The notes under the pieces were generated by a model that did not search any database, was not told the origin of the DNA, and was given only the letters and a program-made list of their open reading frames with translations. The position numbers were made by a program, and so were the translations under genes. From the NCBI RefSeq assembly GCF_036174265.1, contig NZ_CP108055.1, positions 1,798,001 through 1,862,000 on the forward strand: 64,000 bases of DNA, read 5' to 3'. Below are positions 1 to 7,770 of the stretch, piece by piece. Origin of the DNA: Streptomyces sp. NBC_00285. GTDB lineage: Bacteria; Actinomycetota; Actinomycetes; Streptomycetales; Streptomycetaceae. Numbering within the stretch: the first letter of the stretch is position 1; every line of letters begins with the position of its first letter.

Positions 1-35
1 ACAAGCCCCCGCCGCAGCGGCGGGGCGATCCGGGC

Positions 36-240
36 GGACGCCGAGTCCTGCCGCCGCCCGGATGACCGGTCGACAGAGGTGCATCGGCAGGAGTGGAGGA
101 CCCAGGCACGACGGGTCGCCGGAACGGTCACGCCATGACCGGGCCGAGCAGCCCTTGGGGTGAAGCCGCGTCAGCGGCCGGGCAACTTTGTCAGCCCGAA
201 TCCGACAGGTCATCCTTCACAGGCGGCTGACGAAGGGTTG
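36..240 (+). ncRNA. c-di-AMP riboswitch (ydaO/yuaA class)
   Basis: The 5' leader of the NlpC/P60 gene carries the conserved blocks of the ydaO-yuaA aptamer: CGCCGAGTCCTGCCG near 40-54, GGAGGACCCA near 94-103, CCTTGGGGTGAAGCCGC near 153-169, and the distal run GCCGGGCAACTTTGTCAGCC then GAATCCGACAGG, ending just before the start codon at 244. This class binds c-di-AMP and usually turns expression off. In Streptomyces it typically precedes cell-wall hydrolases of the NlpC/P60 and Rpf types, which fits. The ends are approximate; no separate ribosome-binding site is visible beyond GAAGGG inside the 3' arm. Confidence 0.88.
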
Positions 241-243
241 CGC

Positions 244-717
244 ATGTCTGCGCTCAATCGTGTCCCGTCGCTGATGGTCCGAGCCGGTACGGCTTCGGCA
301 CTGACACTCGCCGCTGTGGGCGGCTCTGTCGTGATCCCGGGCTTCGCCGCCGACGCCGCGGCCGCCACGCCGGCGACGAAGGCACTCAAGGTCGCGGCCT
401 CCAAGAAGGGCTCGCCGTACAGGTACGGCGCCACGGGGCCATCGCGTTTCGACTGCTCAGGGCTCACGATGTACTCGTTCAAGAAGGTGGGCAAGAAGCT
501 CCCGCGCACGGCGGCCCAGCAGTACAACAAGACCCGGCACATCTCCGCGGGCAGCCGCAAGGCCGGTGACCTGGTGTTCTTCCACTCAGGTTCGAACGTC
601 TACCACGTCGGTCTCTACGCCGGGAAGGGGAAGATCTGGCACGCCCCCAAGACCGGGGACGTGGTGAGGCTGCAGAAGATCTGGACGAAGAGCGTCTGGT
701 ACGGCCGGGTCAAGTAA
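244..717 (+). CDS. Secreted NlpC/P60 family cell-wall hydrolase
   Basis: A 157-residue exported peptidase that should cut peptide crosslinks of peptidoglycan outside the cell. A signal peptide occupies about residues 1-41 (basic start, hydrophobic core, AAAA end), followed by a single C-terminal NlpC/P60 domain from about residue 44. The catalytic triad is visible: Cys71 in FDCSGL, His121 in VYHVGLY and His133 in IWHAP. There is no SH3 or coiled-coil module, so this is a minimal, single-domain member. The ATG at 244 was chosen because the signal peptide begins there and the riboswitch ends just upstream; an in-frame start at 160 would lie inside the aptamer. Control by c-di-AMP through the leader is inferred. 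A strong terminator follows. Confidence 0.93.
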   Translation: MSALNRVPSLMVRAGTASALTLAAVGGSVVIPGFAADAAAATPATKALKVAASKKGSPYRYGATGPSRFDCSGLTMYSFKKVGKKLPRTAAQQYNKTRHISAGSRKAGDLVFFHSGSNVYHVGLYAGKGKIWHAPKTGDVVRLQKIWTKSVWYGRVK

Positions 718-722
718 CACCT

Positions 723-764
723 CCGAGGGGGTGACGGCGCCCTGACCGGACGTCACCCCCTCGG
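723..764 (+). terminator. Intrinsic terminator after the NlpC/P60 gene
   Basis: A perfect 14-bp stem, CCGAGGGGGTGACG at 723-736 pairing with CGTCACCCCCTCGG at 751-764, with a 14-nt loop. It lies 6 nt after the stop codon. There is no T-tract, as is usual for Streptomyces terminators. Confidence 0.85.
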
Positions 765-793
765 GTCCTTCGGGACGCGCGGCACGGGCTCAG

Positions 794-1414
794 GTGGATA
801 CCCGCACCGCTATGGCCGACCACCGCCCGTGCACCGCCCGCAACGAGACCCCGCTGGAGCGCGCCGACCGCAACTTCGGCGAGCTGCTCCAGGAACTGCG
901 CGTCACCCGGACCGGGGTGCAGATCCTCTTCGCGTTCCTGCTGACCCTGGCCCTCACCCAGCGCTTCCCGTCGCTGGACACCTTCCAGCGCGCCACCTAC
1001 GTCACCACCCTGCTGTTCGCGGTGCTCGCCGCGGCCCTCTTCACCGCGCCGGCCGCCCTGCACCGCTCGCTCTTCCAGCGGGGCGCCAAGGCCCGCATCG
1101 TGCAGGTCTCCTCCCGGCTCGCCACGGTCGGCATGGGCGTTCTGGTCCTCGCGTTCACCGGGTCGGTGCTGCTCGTCGCGGACGTGACGACCGGCCGGGC
1201 CGGCGGGGTGGCCGCGGGTACGGCGACCCTGCTGGTGTGTCCGGGCCTGTGGTGGCTGCTTCCCCGACTGGTGTGGCGGGCGGGGCGCGCCGCTGACCAC
1301 GCCACGCAGGCATCCCATGCGGCGCCTCGGCCGCCGGTCCGCGAGCCGGTCAGGCCGCGAGCCACGGCTCGGCCGGGTGTGGCACCCCGGGAACCGTCGC
1401 CGCGCCTGCGGTGA
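794..1414 (+). CDS. DUF6328 family membrane protein
   Basis: A 206-residue integral membrane protein of unknown function, recognised by the conserved N-terminal stretch around ERADRNFGELLQELRVT and the following hydrophobic segments. About four membrane helices can be seen at residues 42-60, 70-90, 110-132 and 137-157, then a basic, proline-rich cytoplasmic tail of about 45 residues. The GTG at 794 gives the listed length; an in-frame ATG at 812 is equally possible because neither has a strong ribosome-binding site. The neighbours give no clue to function: a cell-wall hydrolase upstream and a convergent regulator gene downstream. Confidence 0.8.
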   Translation: MDTRTAMADHRPCTARNETPLERADRNFGELLQELRVTRTGVQILFAFLLTLALTQRFPSLDTFQRATYVTTLLFAVLAAALFTAPAALHRSLFQRGAKARIVQVSSRLATVGMGVLVLAFTGSVLLVADVTTGRAGGVAAGTATLLVCPGLWWLLPRLVWRAGRAADHATQASHAAPRPPVREPVRPRATARPGVAPREPSPRLR

Positions 1415-1459
1415 CCCGAAGAGGGCGCGTCGCCCCTGAGCTTCCGGTTGCGCGGTGGG

Positions 1460-1918
1460 TCACGGCTCCTGCTGCCCGGCCGCCGTGACCGGCTGCGCGG
1501 GCACCGTCCACGGGAGTTCGATCGAGACGGTCTTGCCGCCTTCCCGGGTGGGCCTGACTCTGAGCTTGCCGCCGTACTCCGCGGCGAGCCAGCGGATGAT
1601 CACCATCCCCCGACCGTTGTCCTGCTGGACCGCCGCCGGGAGGCGCTTGGGGAAGCGGGGGTGGCTGTCGGTGACCCCGATGCGCAGGTGTTCGTCACGG
1701 TCCAGCTCGATGTCCACCGTGAAGGTGGGTGACTGACCGAACGTGTGCTGTACGGCATTGGTGGCGAGTTCGGAGACGATGAGCCGGACGGTCTCGGCGA
1801 TGTCGGTGGCCGGTGGCAGCCCCCACTCCGCGAGTGTGTTCAGGACATAGGTGCGGGCCGCGGAGACCGAGGCGGGTTCGCTCGGCAGAGTGACGGATGC
1901 TTCCAGGTGGTCTGCCAT
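1460..1918 (-). CDS. HATPase_c anti-sigma-factor-like kinase (RsbW/SpoIIAB type)
   Basis: A 152-residue single-domain GHKL ATPase. The N box is seen at about residues 49-58 (SELATNAVQH, Asn54) and a G box near residue 100 (DNGRGM). Proteins of this type in Streptomyces act as serine kinases or anti-sigma factors, or as partners of XRE-DUF5753/DUF397 pairs. The next two rightward genes are exactly such a pair, divergently transcribed from about 215 bp away, so a shared regulatory role is likely. The ATG at 1918 was chosen because GGAAAGGGG lies about 10 nt upstream on this strand; a longer reading frame to 2209 has no such signal. The target sigma factor or anti-anti-sigma partner is not in the window. 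Confidence 0.85.
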   Translation of the reverse strand: MADHLEASVTLPSEPASVSAARTYVLNTLAEWGLPPATDIAETVRLIVSELATNAVQHTFGQSPTFTVDIELDRDEHLRIGVTDSHPRFPKRLPAAVQQDNGRGMVIIRWLAAEYGGKLRVRPTREGGKTVSIELPWTVPAQPVTAAGQQEP

Positions 1919-2132
1919 GGCGACGTCGCCCCTTTCCCACAGGACCGGAGTCCGACACAGTGCGGATGGTTCGAGTACGGTCCCGGACTGGTGGTTCATC
2001 GTCAGAGTGCCATTACCGAGGCGCCGACGGGTGCTGATCCACCAAGATGTGCATATATCTGTCGCTCGAAGCGGTGAACTCTGCGACGCGAGACCGTATT
2101 TGGGCGGCTCGTAGGGAGTAAGGAGCAGCGCC

Positions 2133-2993
2133 ATGCAGTACGGTCCTGCGGTGCGCCGCCGGAAACTGGGCGCCGAACTGCGTGCGTTACGCACGACCGC
2201 GGCGCTCACCAGCGGTGAGGCGGCCCGGCTCGTGGGCTGGCACCAGTCGAAGGTGAGCCGTATCGAGACCGGCGCCAGCGGGGTGAAACCGGCCGATGTG
2301 CGGTTACTCCTGGATGCCTACGGCGTACTGGACAAGGATCTGCGGGAGCTGCTCCTGGTGCTGGCCGGCTCCGACGAGGGCGGCGGCCGGCACCACTGGT
2401 GGCATGCGTACCGAGGTGTCCTGCCGCCGACCTACCGGGACTTCATCAGTCTGGAGTCCCAGGCGAGCGCGATGCGCACCCTGGAGACCTCGGTCGTGCC
2501 CGGACTGCTCCAGACCCCCGAGTACGCCCGCGCGGTGACCTGGGCCTCGGTCGGCGGCCTCGACGACGAACGTCTCGACACGCTGGTCGAGGTGCGGCTG
2601 GCCCGGCAGGACGTGCTGCGCGGTGAGCCGCCGCTGGAGTTGAGCGCGGTCCTGGACGAGGCGGTGCTGCGGCGGGAGGTCGGCGGCCCCGAGGTGATGG
2701 CCCGTCAGTTGAAGAGACTTGTGGAGGCGGCACAACTGCCTCAAGTGCGCCTACAGGTACTGCCGTTCACGGCCGGGGCGCATGTGGGTATCACCGGGCC
2801 TTTCGTAATCTTCTCATTTTCGCGCACATCTGATCTGGACGTGGTTGTTCTCGACCACTTGACGAGTAGCCTCTACCTCGAGCGGAAAGAAGACCTCCAG
2901 GCCTACACCGAGGCCTTCAACACCCTTCAGTCCCACGCCCTTTCACCCGAGGACTCGTTGGATCACATCGCCGGGATAGGTGACGGCGTGTAA
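2133..2993 (+). CDS. XRE-family regulator with DUF5753 domain
   Basis: A 286-residue transcription factor of the large Streptomyces family that includes WhiJ-like regulators. The N-terminal helix-turn-helix lies at about residues 10-65 (LRALRTTAALTSGEAARL, HQSKVSRIETG) and DUF5753 from about residue 100 to the end, including the hallmark PGLLQTPEYARA. Its stop is only 10 nt before the start of the DUF397 gene, so the two are co-transcribed. The divergent HATPase gene completes the usual trio. The ligand and targets of this family are unknown; an antagonistic regulator/DUF397 relation is inferred from other loci. Confidence 0.92.
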   Translation: MQYGPAVRRRKLGAELRALRTTAALTSGEAARLVGWHQSKVSRIETGASGVKPADVRLLLDAYGVLDKDLRELLLVLAGSDEGGGRHHWWHAYRGVLPPTYRDFISLESQASAMRTLETSVVPGLLQTPEYARAVTWASVGGLDDERLDTLVEVRLARQDVLRGEPPLELSAVLDEAVLRREVGGPEVMARQLKRLVEAAQLPQVRLQVLPFTAGAHVGITGPFVIFSFSRTSDLDVVVLDHLTSSLYLERKEDLQAYTEAFNTLQSHALSPEDSLDHIAGIGDGV

Positions 2994-3003
2994 GGAGGCA
3001 CCA

Positions 3004-3225
3004 ATGTCAGCACTGCCTCGGAACGTATCTGCCAGTACGGAACTGCCCGAAGTGCGCTGGCTGCGCAGCAGCTACAGCACCGGAGCGAACAACTGCGTCG
3101 AGACCGCGAGGCCGTCGGCCGGGCCATGGGCCGGGCTGCTCGCCGTACGAGACTCCAAGGACCCGGACGGACCCGCGCTGCTCTTCTCCCCCGAGAGCTG
3201 GGCGGGCTTCACAGCCGCGTTCTGA
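3004..3225 (+). CDS. DUF397 domain protein
   Basis: A 73-residue protein made almost entirely of one DUF397 domain: WLRSSYSTGANNCVE near the start, VRDSKDPDGPALLF in the middle, WAGFTAAF at the end. DUF397 proteins are partners or antagonists of the adjacent XRE-DUF5753 regulator in many Streptomyces loci. AAGGAGG sits 5-11 nt upstream of the ATG at 3004, which settles this start over an in-frame GTG at 2980 overlapping the upstream gene. Confidence 0.93.
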   Translation: MSALPRNVSASTELPEVRWLRSSYSTGANNCVETARPSAGPWAGLLAVRDSKDPDGPALLFSPESWAGFTAAF

Positions 3226-3264
3226 CCCTTCGGTCCGTCCGGCGCACGGCCGTGTCACGCCGAC

Positions 3265-4392
3265 TCATGGTCGTGTTCCGCCGATCACACGCACAGCGCG
3301 TTCGATCTGCGCCTCGGAGAGGTCCGCGCGCGCGGTCAGCCTGAGTCGTGAGATGCCGTCCGGTACGGAAGGGGGTCGGAAACAGCCCACGAAGAGCCCG
3401 GCGGCACGGCAGTCGGCCGCCCACCGAACGGCCTCCTCCGGGGAGGGTGCGCGCACCGAGACCACCGCGGCGTCCGGACGTACCGCTTCCAGACCCGCGG
3501 CGGTCAGGCGTGCGTGCAGTGCGGTGGCCACCTCACGCGCGCGCGTGGCGCGCTCGGGCTCACGGCCGAGCAGCCGCAGGGCCGCGAGGGCGGCTCCCGC
3601 CGCCGCGGGGGCCAGACCTGTGTCGAAAATGAACGTCCGTGCCGCGTTGACCAGGTGTTCGATCACCCGTGCGGGGCCGAGCACGGCACCGCCCTGGCTG
3701 CCGAGCGACTTCGACAGCGTGACCGTGACGACCACGTCGTCGGCGCCCGCGAGACCCGCCGCGTGCGGGGCACCGCGGCCGCCGTCGCCGAGCACACCCA
3801 GGCCATGGGCGTCGTCGACGACCAGGCCCGCGCCGTGCTCCCGGCATGCCTCGGCGAGGCCGGCCAGGGGCGCCGCGTCCCCGTCGACCGAGAAGACCGT
3901 GTCGGACACGGCGACGGCGGGCCCGTCGTGGGTGCCGAGCGCCTTGCGGACGGCCTCCGGATCGGCGTGCGCGACCACCTGGGTCGTACCGCGAGCCAGC
4001 CGGCAGCCGTCGATGAGCGAGGCGTGGTTGCCCGCGTCGGAGACGAGGAGCGAGCCGTGCGGTGCGAGCGCGGTCACGGCGGCGAGGTTGGCCGCGTATC
4101 CGGAGGAGAAGACCAGCGCGGCCTCGAAGCCGCAGAAGCCGGCCAGCTCGCGTTCGAGTTCGGTGTGCAGTTCGGTGGTCCCGGTGACGAGCCGGGAGCC
4201 GGTCGCGCCGCCGCCCCAGGCCCGCGCGGCCGCCTCGGCCCCCGCCACGACCTCGGGGTGGCGGGCCAGGCCCAGGTAGTCGTTGCTCGCGAGATCGAGG
4301 AGCGGTGAGTCGGCGGGACGAGGCCGCAGGGTCCGTACGAGTCCGGCCCGGCGGCGCGCGTCGGCCTGTTCGTCGATCCAGCCGAACGCCAT
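3265..4392 (-). CDS. bioF: 8-amino-7-oxononanoate synthase
   Basis: A 375-residue cytoplasmic PLP enzyme condensing pimeloyl-ACP (or CoA) with alanine, the first step of biotin ring assembly. Family motifs are clear: SNDYLGLARHP near residue 37, GNHASLIDGCRLA near 121, VDDAHGLGVLG near 192, and the PLP lysine Lys228 in TLSKSLGSQGG. Length matches the family. GGGAGG lies 7 nt upstream of the ATG. It is transcribed away from bioB-bioA-bioD across a 148-bp shared region, so one control element could serve both directions. Confidence 0.95.
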   Translation of the reverse strand: MAFGWIDEQADARRRAGLVRTLRPRPADSPLLDLASNDYLGLARHPEVVAGAEAAARAWGGGATGSRLVTGTTELHTELERELAGFCGFEAALVFSSGYAANLAAVTALAPHGSLLVSDAGNHASLIDGCRLARGTTQVVAHADPEAVRKALGTHDGPAVAVSDTVFSVDGDAAPLAGLAEACREHGAGLVVDDAHGLGVLGDGGRGAPHAAGLAGADDVVVTVTLSKSLGSQGGAVLGPARVIEHLVNAARTFIFDTGLAPAAAGAALAALRLLGREPERATRAREVATALHARLTAAGLEAVRPDAAVVSVRAPSPEEAVRWAADCRAAGLFVGCFRPPSVPDGISRLRLTARADLSEAQIERAVRVIGGTRP

Positions 4393-4540
4393 GGGTCCTC
4401 CCGGGCTTTTGTAGGTAACGGACAGACCCTAGCGGCAGCATTCGCTACCCACGGTGTGGCAATACGCACACGTCGATCCGGGTCTGTTGTGTGATCCCTA
4501 CCTTGGCCCGGAGCGGGTCCGTAGGACAGGATCGGCTCTC
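4393..4540 (+). promoter_or_regulatory. Divergent bioF / bioBAD control region
   Basis: The 148 bp between the start codons of bioF (leftward) and bioB (rightward) must hold promoters for both. TAGGGT on the minus strand (near 4427) is a plausible -10 for bioF. An imperfect inverted pair, GTAGGTAAC near 4412 and GCTACCCAC near 4443, flanks that element and is the best operator candidate. I cannot match it confidently to a BirA or BioQ box. Confidence 0.5.
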
Positions 4541-5740
4541 ATGGACCTGCTGAACACGCTGGTGGAAAAGGGGCTTCGGCGCGAGCTGCCGACCCGCGAG
4601 GAGGCGCTGGCCGTGCTGGCCACGTCCGACGACGACCTGCTCGACGTGGTGGCCGCGGCCGGAAAGGTACGCCGGCACTGGTTCGGGCGACGGGTGAAAC
4701 TCAACTATCTCGTCAACCTGAAGTCCGGACTGTGCCCCGAGGACTGCTCGTACTGCTCGCAGCGGCTCGGCTCCACCACCGGCATCCTGAAGTACACCTG
4801 GCTCAAGCCGGACGAGGCCTCCAGGGCCGCGGCGGCCGGTCTGGCGGGCGGCGCCAAGCGGGTCTGCCTGGTGGCCAGCGGACGCGGTCCCACCGACCGT
4901 GACGTGGACCGGGTCGCGGGCACCATCAAGGCGATCAAGGACCAGCACGAGGACGTCGAGGTGTGCGCCTGCCTCGGTCTGCTCTCCGACGGCCAGGCGG
5001 AGCGGCTGCGCGAGGCGGGCGCGGACGCCTACAACCACAACCTCAACACGTCCGAGTCGACGTACGGCGACATCACGACCACGCACACCTACGCCGACCG
5101 GGTCGACACCGTCACCAAGGCGCACGCGGCCGGCCTGTCCGCCTGCTCGGGTCTGATCGCCGGCATGGGCGAGAGCGACGAGGACCTCGTCGACGTCGTC
5201 TATTCGCTGCGCGACCTGGACCCCGACTCGGTTCCGGTCAACTTCCTGATCCCGGTCGAGGGCACCCCGCTGGCCGCGGAGTGGAACCTCACCCCGCAGC
5301 GCTGTCTGCGCATCCTCGCGATGGTCCGCTTCGTCTGCCCCGACGTCGAGGTGCGCATCGCGGGCGGCCGTGAGGTCCATCTGCGCACGATGCAGCCCCT
5401 GGCACTCAATCTGGCCAACTCGATCTTCCTCGGCGACTACCTCACCACCGAGGGCCAGGCAGGCCAGGCCGACCTGGAGATGATCGCCGACGCCGGTTTC
5501 GAGGTGGAGGGCGCGGGCCAGGTGACCCTGCCGGAGCACCGGGCGACGGCCGGAGGCGGATGCGGCTCGCACGGGTCCGCGGACTGCGGGTCGCACGAGA
5601 GCACCGGATGCGGATCGCACGAGGGCGGCGGTCTCTGCGGTACGGCCGCCCCCGCCGCGCCTGCGGTGAGCGAGCCCCGTACGGACCTGGTCGCCGTCCG
5701 CCGTCGAGGTGCCGGAACGGATCTCGCGCCCAATGCCTGA
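4541..5740 (+). CDS. bioB: Biotin synthase with Cys/His repeat tail
   Basis: A 399-residue radical-SAM enzyme inserting sulfur into dethiobiotin. The SAM [4Fe-4S] motif is Cys65, Cys69 and Cys72 (CPEDCSYC). The canonical enzyme ends near residue 325; the remaining ~75 residues are an extension containing three tandem octads beginning CGSH (Cys341, Cys349, Cys357) and then Cys366, followed by an Ala/Pro-rich end. The repeat is also visible in DNA as three ~24-nt units at 5561-5632. The tail might bind metal or act as an Fe-S or sulfur store; this is inference. The gene overlaps bioA by 8 nt, indicating translational coupling. Confidence 0.95.
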   Translation: MDLLNTLVEKGLRRELPTREEALAVLATSDDDLLDVVAAAGKVRRHWFGRRVKLNYLVNLKSGLCPEDCSYCSQRLGSTTGILKYTWLKPDEASRAAAAGLAGGAKRVCLVASGRGPTDRDVDRVAGTIKAIKDQHEDVEVCACLGLLSDGQAERLREAGADAYNHNLNTSESTYGDITTTHTYADRVDTVTKAHAAGLSACSGLIAGMGESDEDLVDVVYSLRDLDPDSVPVNFLIPVEGTPLAAEWNLTPQRCLRILAMVRFVCPDVEVRIAGGREVHLRTMQPLALNLANSIFLGDYLTTEGQAGQADLEMIADAGFEVEGAGQVTLPEHRATAGGGCGSHGSADCGSHESTGCGSHEGGGLCGTAAPAAPAVSEPRTDLVAVRRRGAGTDLAPNA

Positions 5741-7022
5741 TCTGTCCGGCCTGCCCGTGTCGGAGCTGCTGGAGCTCGACCGTCGGCATGTGTGGCATCC
5801 GTACGGTCCGATGCCCGGCCGGGTCGACCCGCTCGTCGTCGAGTCGGCGAGCGGGGTGCGGCTGCGGATGGCGGACGGGTCCGGGGAACTGGTCGACGGG
5901 ATGTCGTCCTGGTGGTCGGCGATCCACGGCTACAACCACCCGGTGCTGAACGAGGCCGCGCGCGAGCAGCTGGGGCGGATGAGCCATGTGATGTTCGGCG
6001 GGCTCACCCACGAGCCCGCCGTCCGCCTCGCGAAGCTCCTTGTCGACATGTCTCCCGAGGGGCTGGAGCATGTCTTCCTCGCCGACTCGGGGTCGGTGTC
6101 GGTCGAGGTCGCGGTGAAGATGTGCCTCCAGTACTGGCGCTCGCTGGGCCGCACGGGCAAACAGCGGCTGCTGACCTGGCGCGGCGGCTACCACGGCGAC
6201 ACCTGGCAGCCGATGTCGGTGTGCGATCCCGAGGGCGGGATGCACGACCTGTGGAGCGGGATCCTGCCCCGCCAGGTCTTCGTGGACGCGCCTCCCGCCG
6301 AGTACGACGAGTCGTACGCCGATCAGCTGCGCGGGGCGATCGAGCGGCACGCGGACGAACTGGCCGCGGTGATCGTGGAGCCGGTGGTGCAGGGCGCCGG
6401 CGGGATGCGGTTCCACTCCCCCGCGTATCTGCGGGTGCTGCGCGAGGCGTGCGACGCGCACGACGTGCTGCTGGTGTTCGACGAGATCGCGACCGGATTC
6501 GGGCGTACGGGCACGATGTTCGCGGCGGAGCACGCGGGCGTGACGCCGGACGTGATGTGCGTGGGCAAGGCGCTGACCGGCGGTTACATGACGATGGCGG
6601 CGACCCTGTGCACGCCTCGGGTGGCCGACGGCATCTCGCGGGGCGAGGTCCCGGTGCTCGCGCACGGCCCCACGTTCATGGGCAACCCGCTCGCCGCGTC
6701 GGTCGCCTGCGCCTCGATCGGGCTGCTGCTCGCGCAGGACTGGCTCGCAGAGGTCGAACGGATCGGGACGGGACTGCGGGAGGGACTGGCGCCTGCTCGG
6801 GAGCTCGCGGGCGTGCGGGACGTACGCGTCCTGGGGGCCATCGGGGTCGTGCAGCTGGACCACGAGGTCGACATGAAGGCGGCCACGGACGCGGCCGTAC
6901 GCGAGGGTGTGTGGCTGCGGCCGTTCCGCGACCTCGTCTACACGATGCCGCCGTACGTCACGGGCGACGAGGACGTGGCACGGATCGCGCGTGCGGTGTG
7001 CGCCGCCGCCCGGGAGGGATGA
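5733..7022 (+). CDS. bioA: Adenosylmethionine-8-amino-7-oxononanoate aminotransferase
   Basis: A 429-residue class III aminotransferase converting KAPA to DAPA with SAM as amino donor. Seen: substrate-side motif [10 protein letters not shown] near residue 15, the PLP-contact segment [12 protein letters not shown], and the Schiff-base lysine in [12 protein letters not shown]. The ATG at 5733 begins inside the last codons of bioB, and bioD starts 1 nt after this stop, so bioB-bioA-bioD is one tight operon. The start is supported by the conserved N terminus right after it. Confidence 0.96.
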   Translation: MPDLSGLPVSELLELDRRHVWHPYGPMPGRVDPLVVESASGVRLRMADGSGELVDGMSSWWSAIHGYNHPVLNEAAREQLGRMSHVMFGGLTHEPAVRLAKLLVDMSPEGLEHVFLADSGSVSVEVAVKMCLQYWRSLGRTGKQRLLTWRGGYHGDTWQPMSVCDPEGGMHDLWSGILPRQVFVDAPPAEYDESYADQLRGAIERHADELAAVIVEPVVQGAGGMRFHSPAYLRVLREACDAHDVLLVFDEIATGFGRTGTMFAAEHAGVTPDVMCVGKALTGGYMTMAATLCTPRVADGISRGEVPVLAHGPTFMGNPLAASVACASIGLLLAQDWLAEVERIGTGLREGLAPARELAGVRDVRVLGAIGVVQLDHEVDMKAATDAAVREGVWLRPFRDLVYTMPPYVTGDEDVARIARAVCAAAREG

Positions 7023-7023
7023 C

Positions 7024-7740
7024 ATGCCGGTACTGGTGATCACGGGGACGGGCACGGAGGTCGGCAAGACCGTCGCCACGGCCGCCGTCGCCGCCGCAGC
7101 CCTCGCCGCCGGACGGACGGTCGCCGTCCTGAAGGCCGCGCAGACCGGCGTACGGCCGGACGAGCCGGGGGACGCCGACGAGGTGGCACGGCTCGCGGGC
7201 GCGGTGACGAAGGCCGAAGTCGCCCGCTATCCCGAGCCGTTGGCTCCGGCGACGGCCGCCCGGCGTGCTCTTCTCGCACCGGTGCGCCCTCCTGAGGTGG
7301 CCAAGGCCGCCGCCGAACTGGCCGCCGAGCACGATCTGGTGCTGGTCGAGGGCGCGGGCGGGCTCCTCGTCCGCTTCGACGACATGGGCGGGACACTGGC
7401 CGACGCGGCGGAACTGCTGCGGGCGCCGGTCCTGGTCGTGGCGTCCGCGGGCCTGGGAACCCTGAACACCACAGAACTGACGGCTCGTGAACTCCGGCGC
7501 CGGGGCCTGGACTTCGAGGGTGTGGTGATCGGCAGCTGGCCCGACTCCCCCGATCTCGCCTCGCGTTGCAACCTCGCGGATCTGCCGGACGTGTCCGGGG
7601 CTCCGCTGCTCGGCGCCCTCCCGGCCGGAGCCGGCGGACTCGCTCCGGCCGACTTCCGTACCGCGGCGCCGGGTTGGCTGGCGCCTCGCCTCGACGGGAC
7701 GTGGGACGCGGAGGCGTTCGCGGTGCGCGAGGCACCCTGA
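7024..7740 (+). CDS. bioD: ATP-dependent dethiobiotin synthetase
   Basis: A 238-residue P-loop enzyme closing the ureido ring of dethiobiotin from DAPA, CO2 and ATP. The P-loop TGTGTEVGKT lies at residues 7-16 and the second family motif, VEGAGGLLVRF, near residue 110. The C-terminal part (about residues 180-238) is rather variable. It is last in the operon; no strong hairpin is visible in the 30 nt before the convergent LuxR gene. Confidence 0.94.
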   Translation: MPVLVITGTGTEVGKTVATAAVAAAALAAGRTVAVLKAAQTGVRPDEPGDADEVARLAGAVTKAEVARYPEPLAPATAARRALLAPVRPPEVAKAAAELAAEHDLVLVEGAGGLLVRFDDMGGTLADAAELLRAPVLVVASAGLGTLNTTELTARELRRRGLDFEGVVIGSWPDSPDLASRCNLADLPDVSGAPLLGALPAGAGGLAPADFRTAAPGWLAPRLDGTWDAEAFAVREAP

Positions 7741-7770
7741 GACACCTCCGTGCAACCTCTTCCGCAACCT

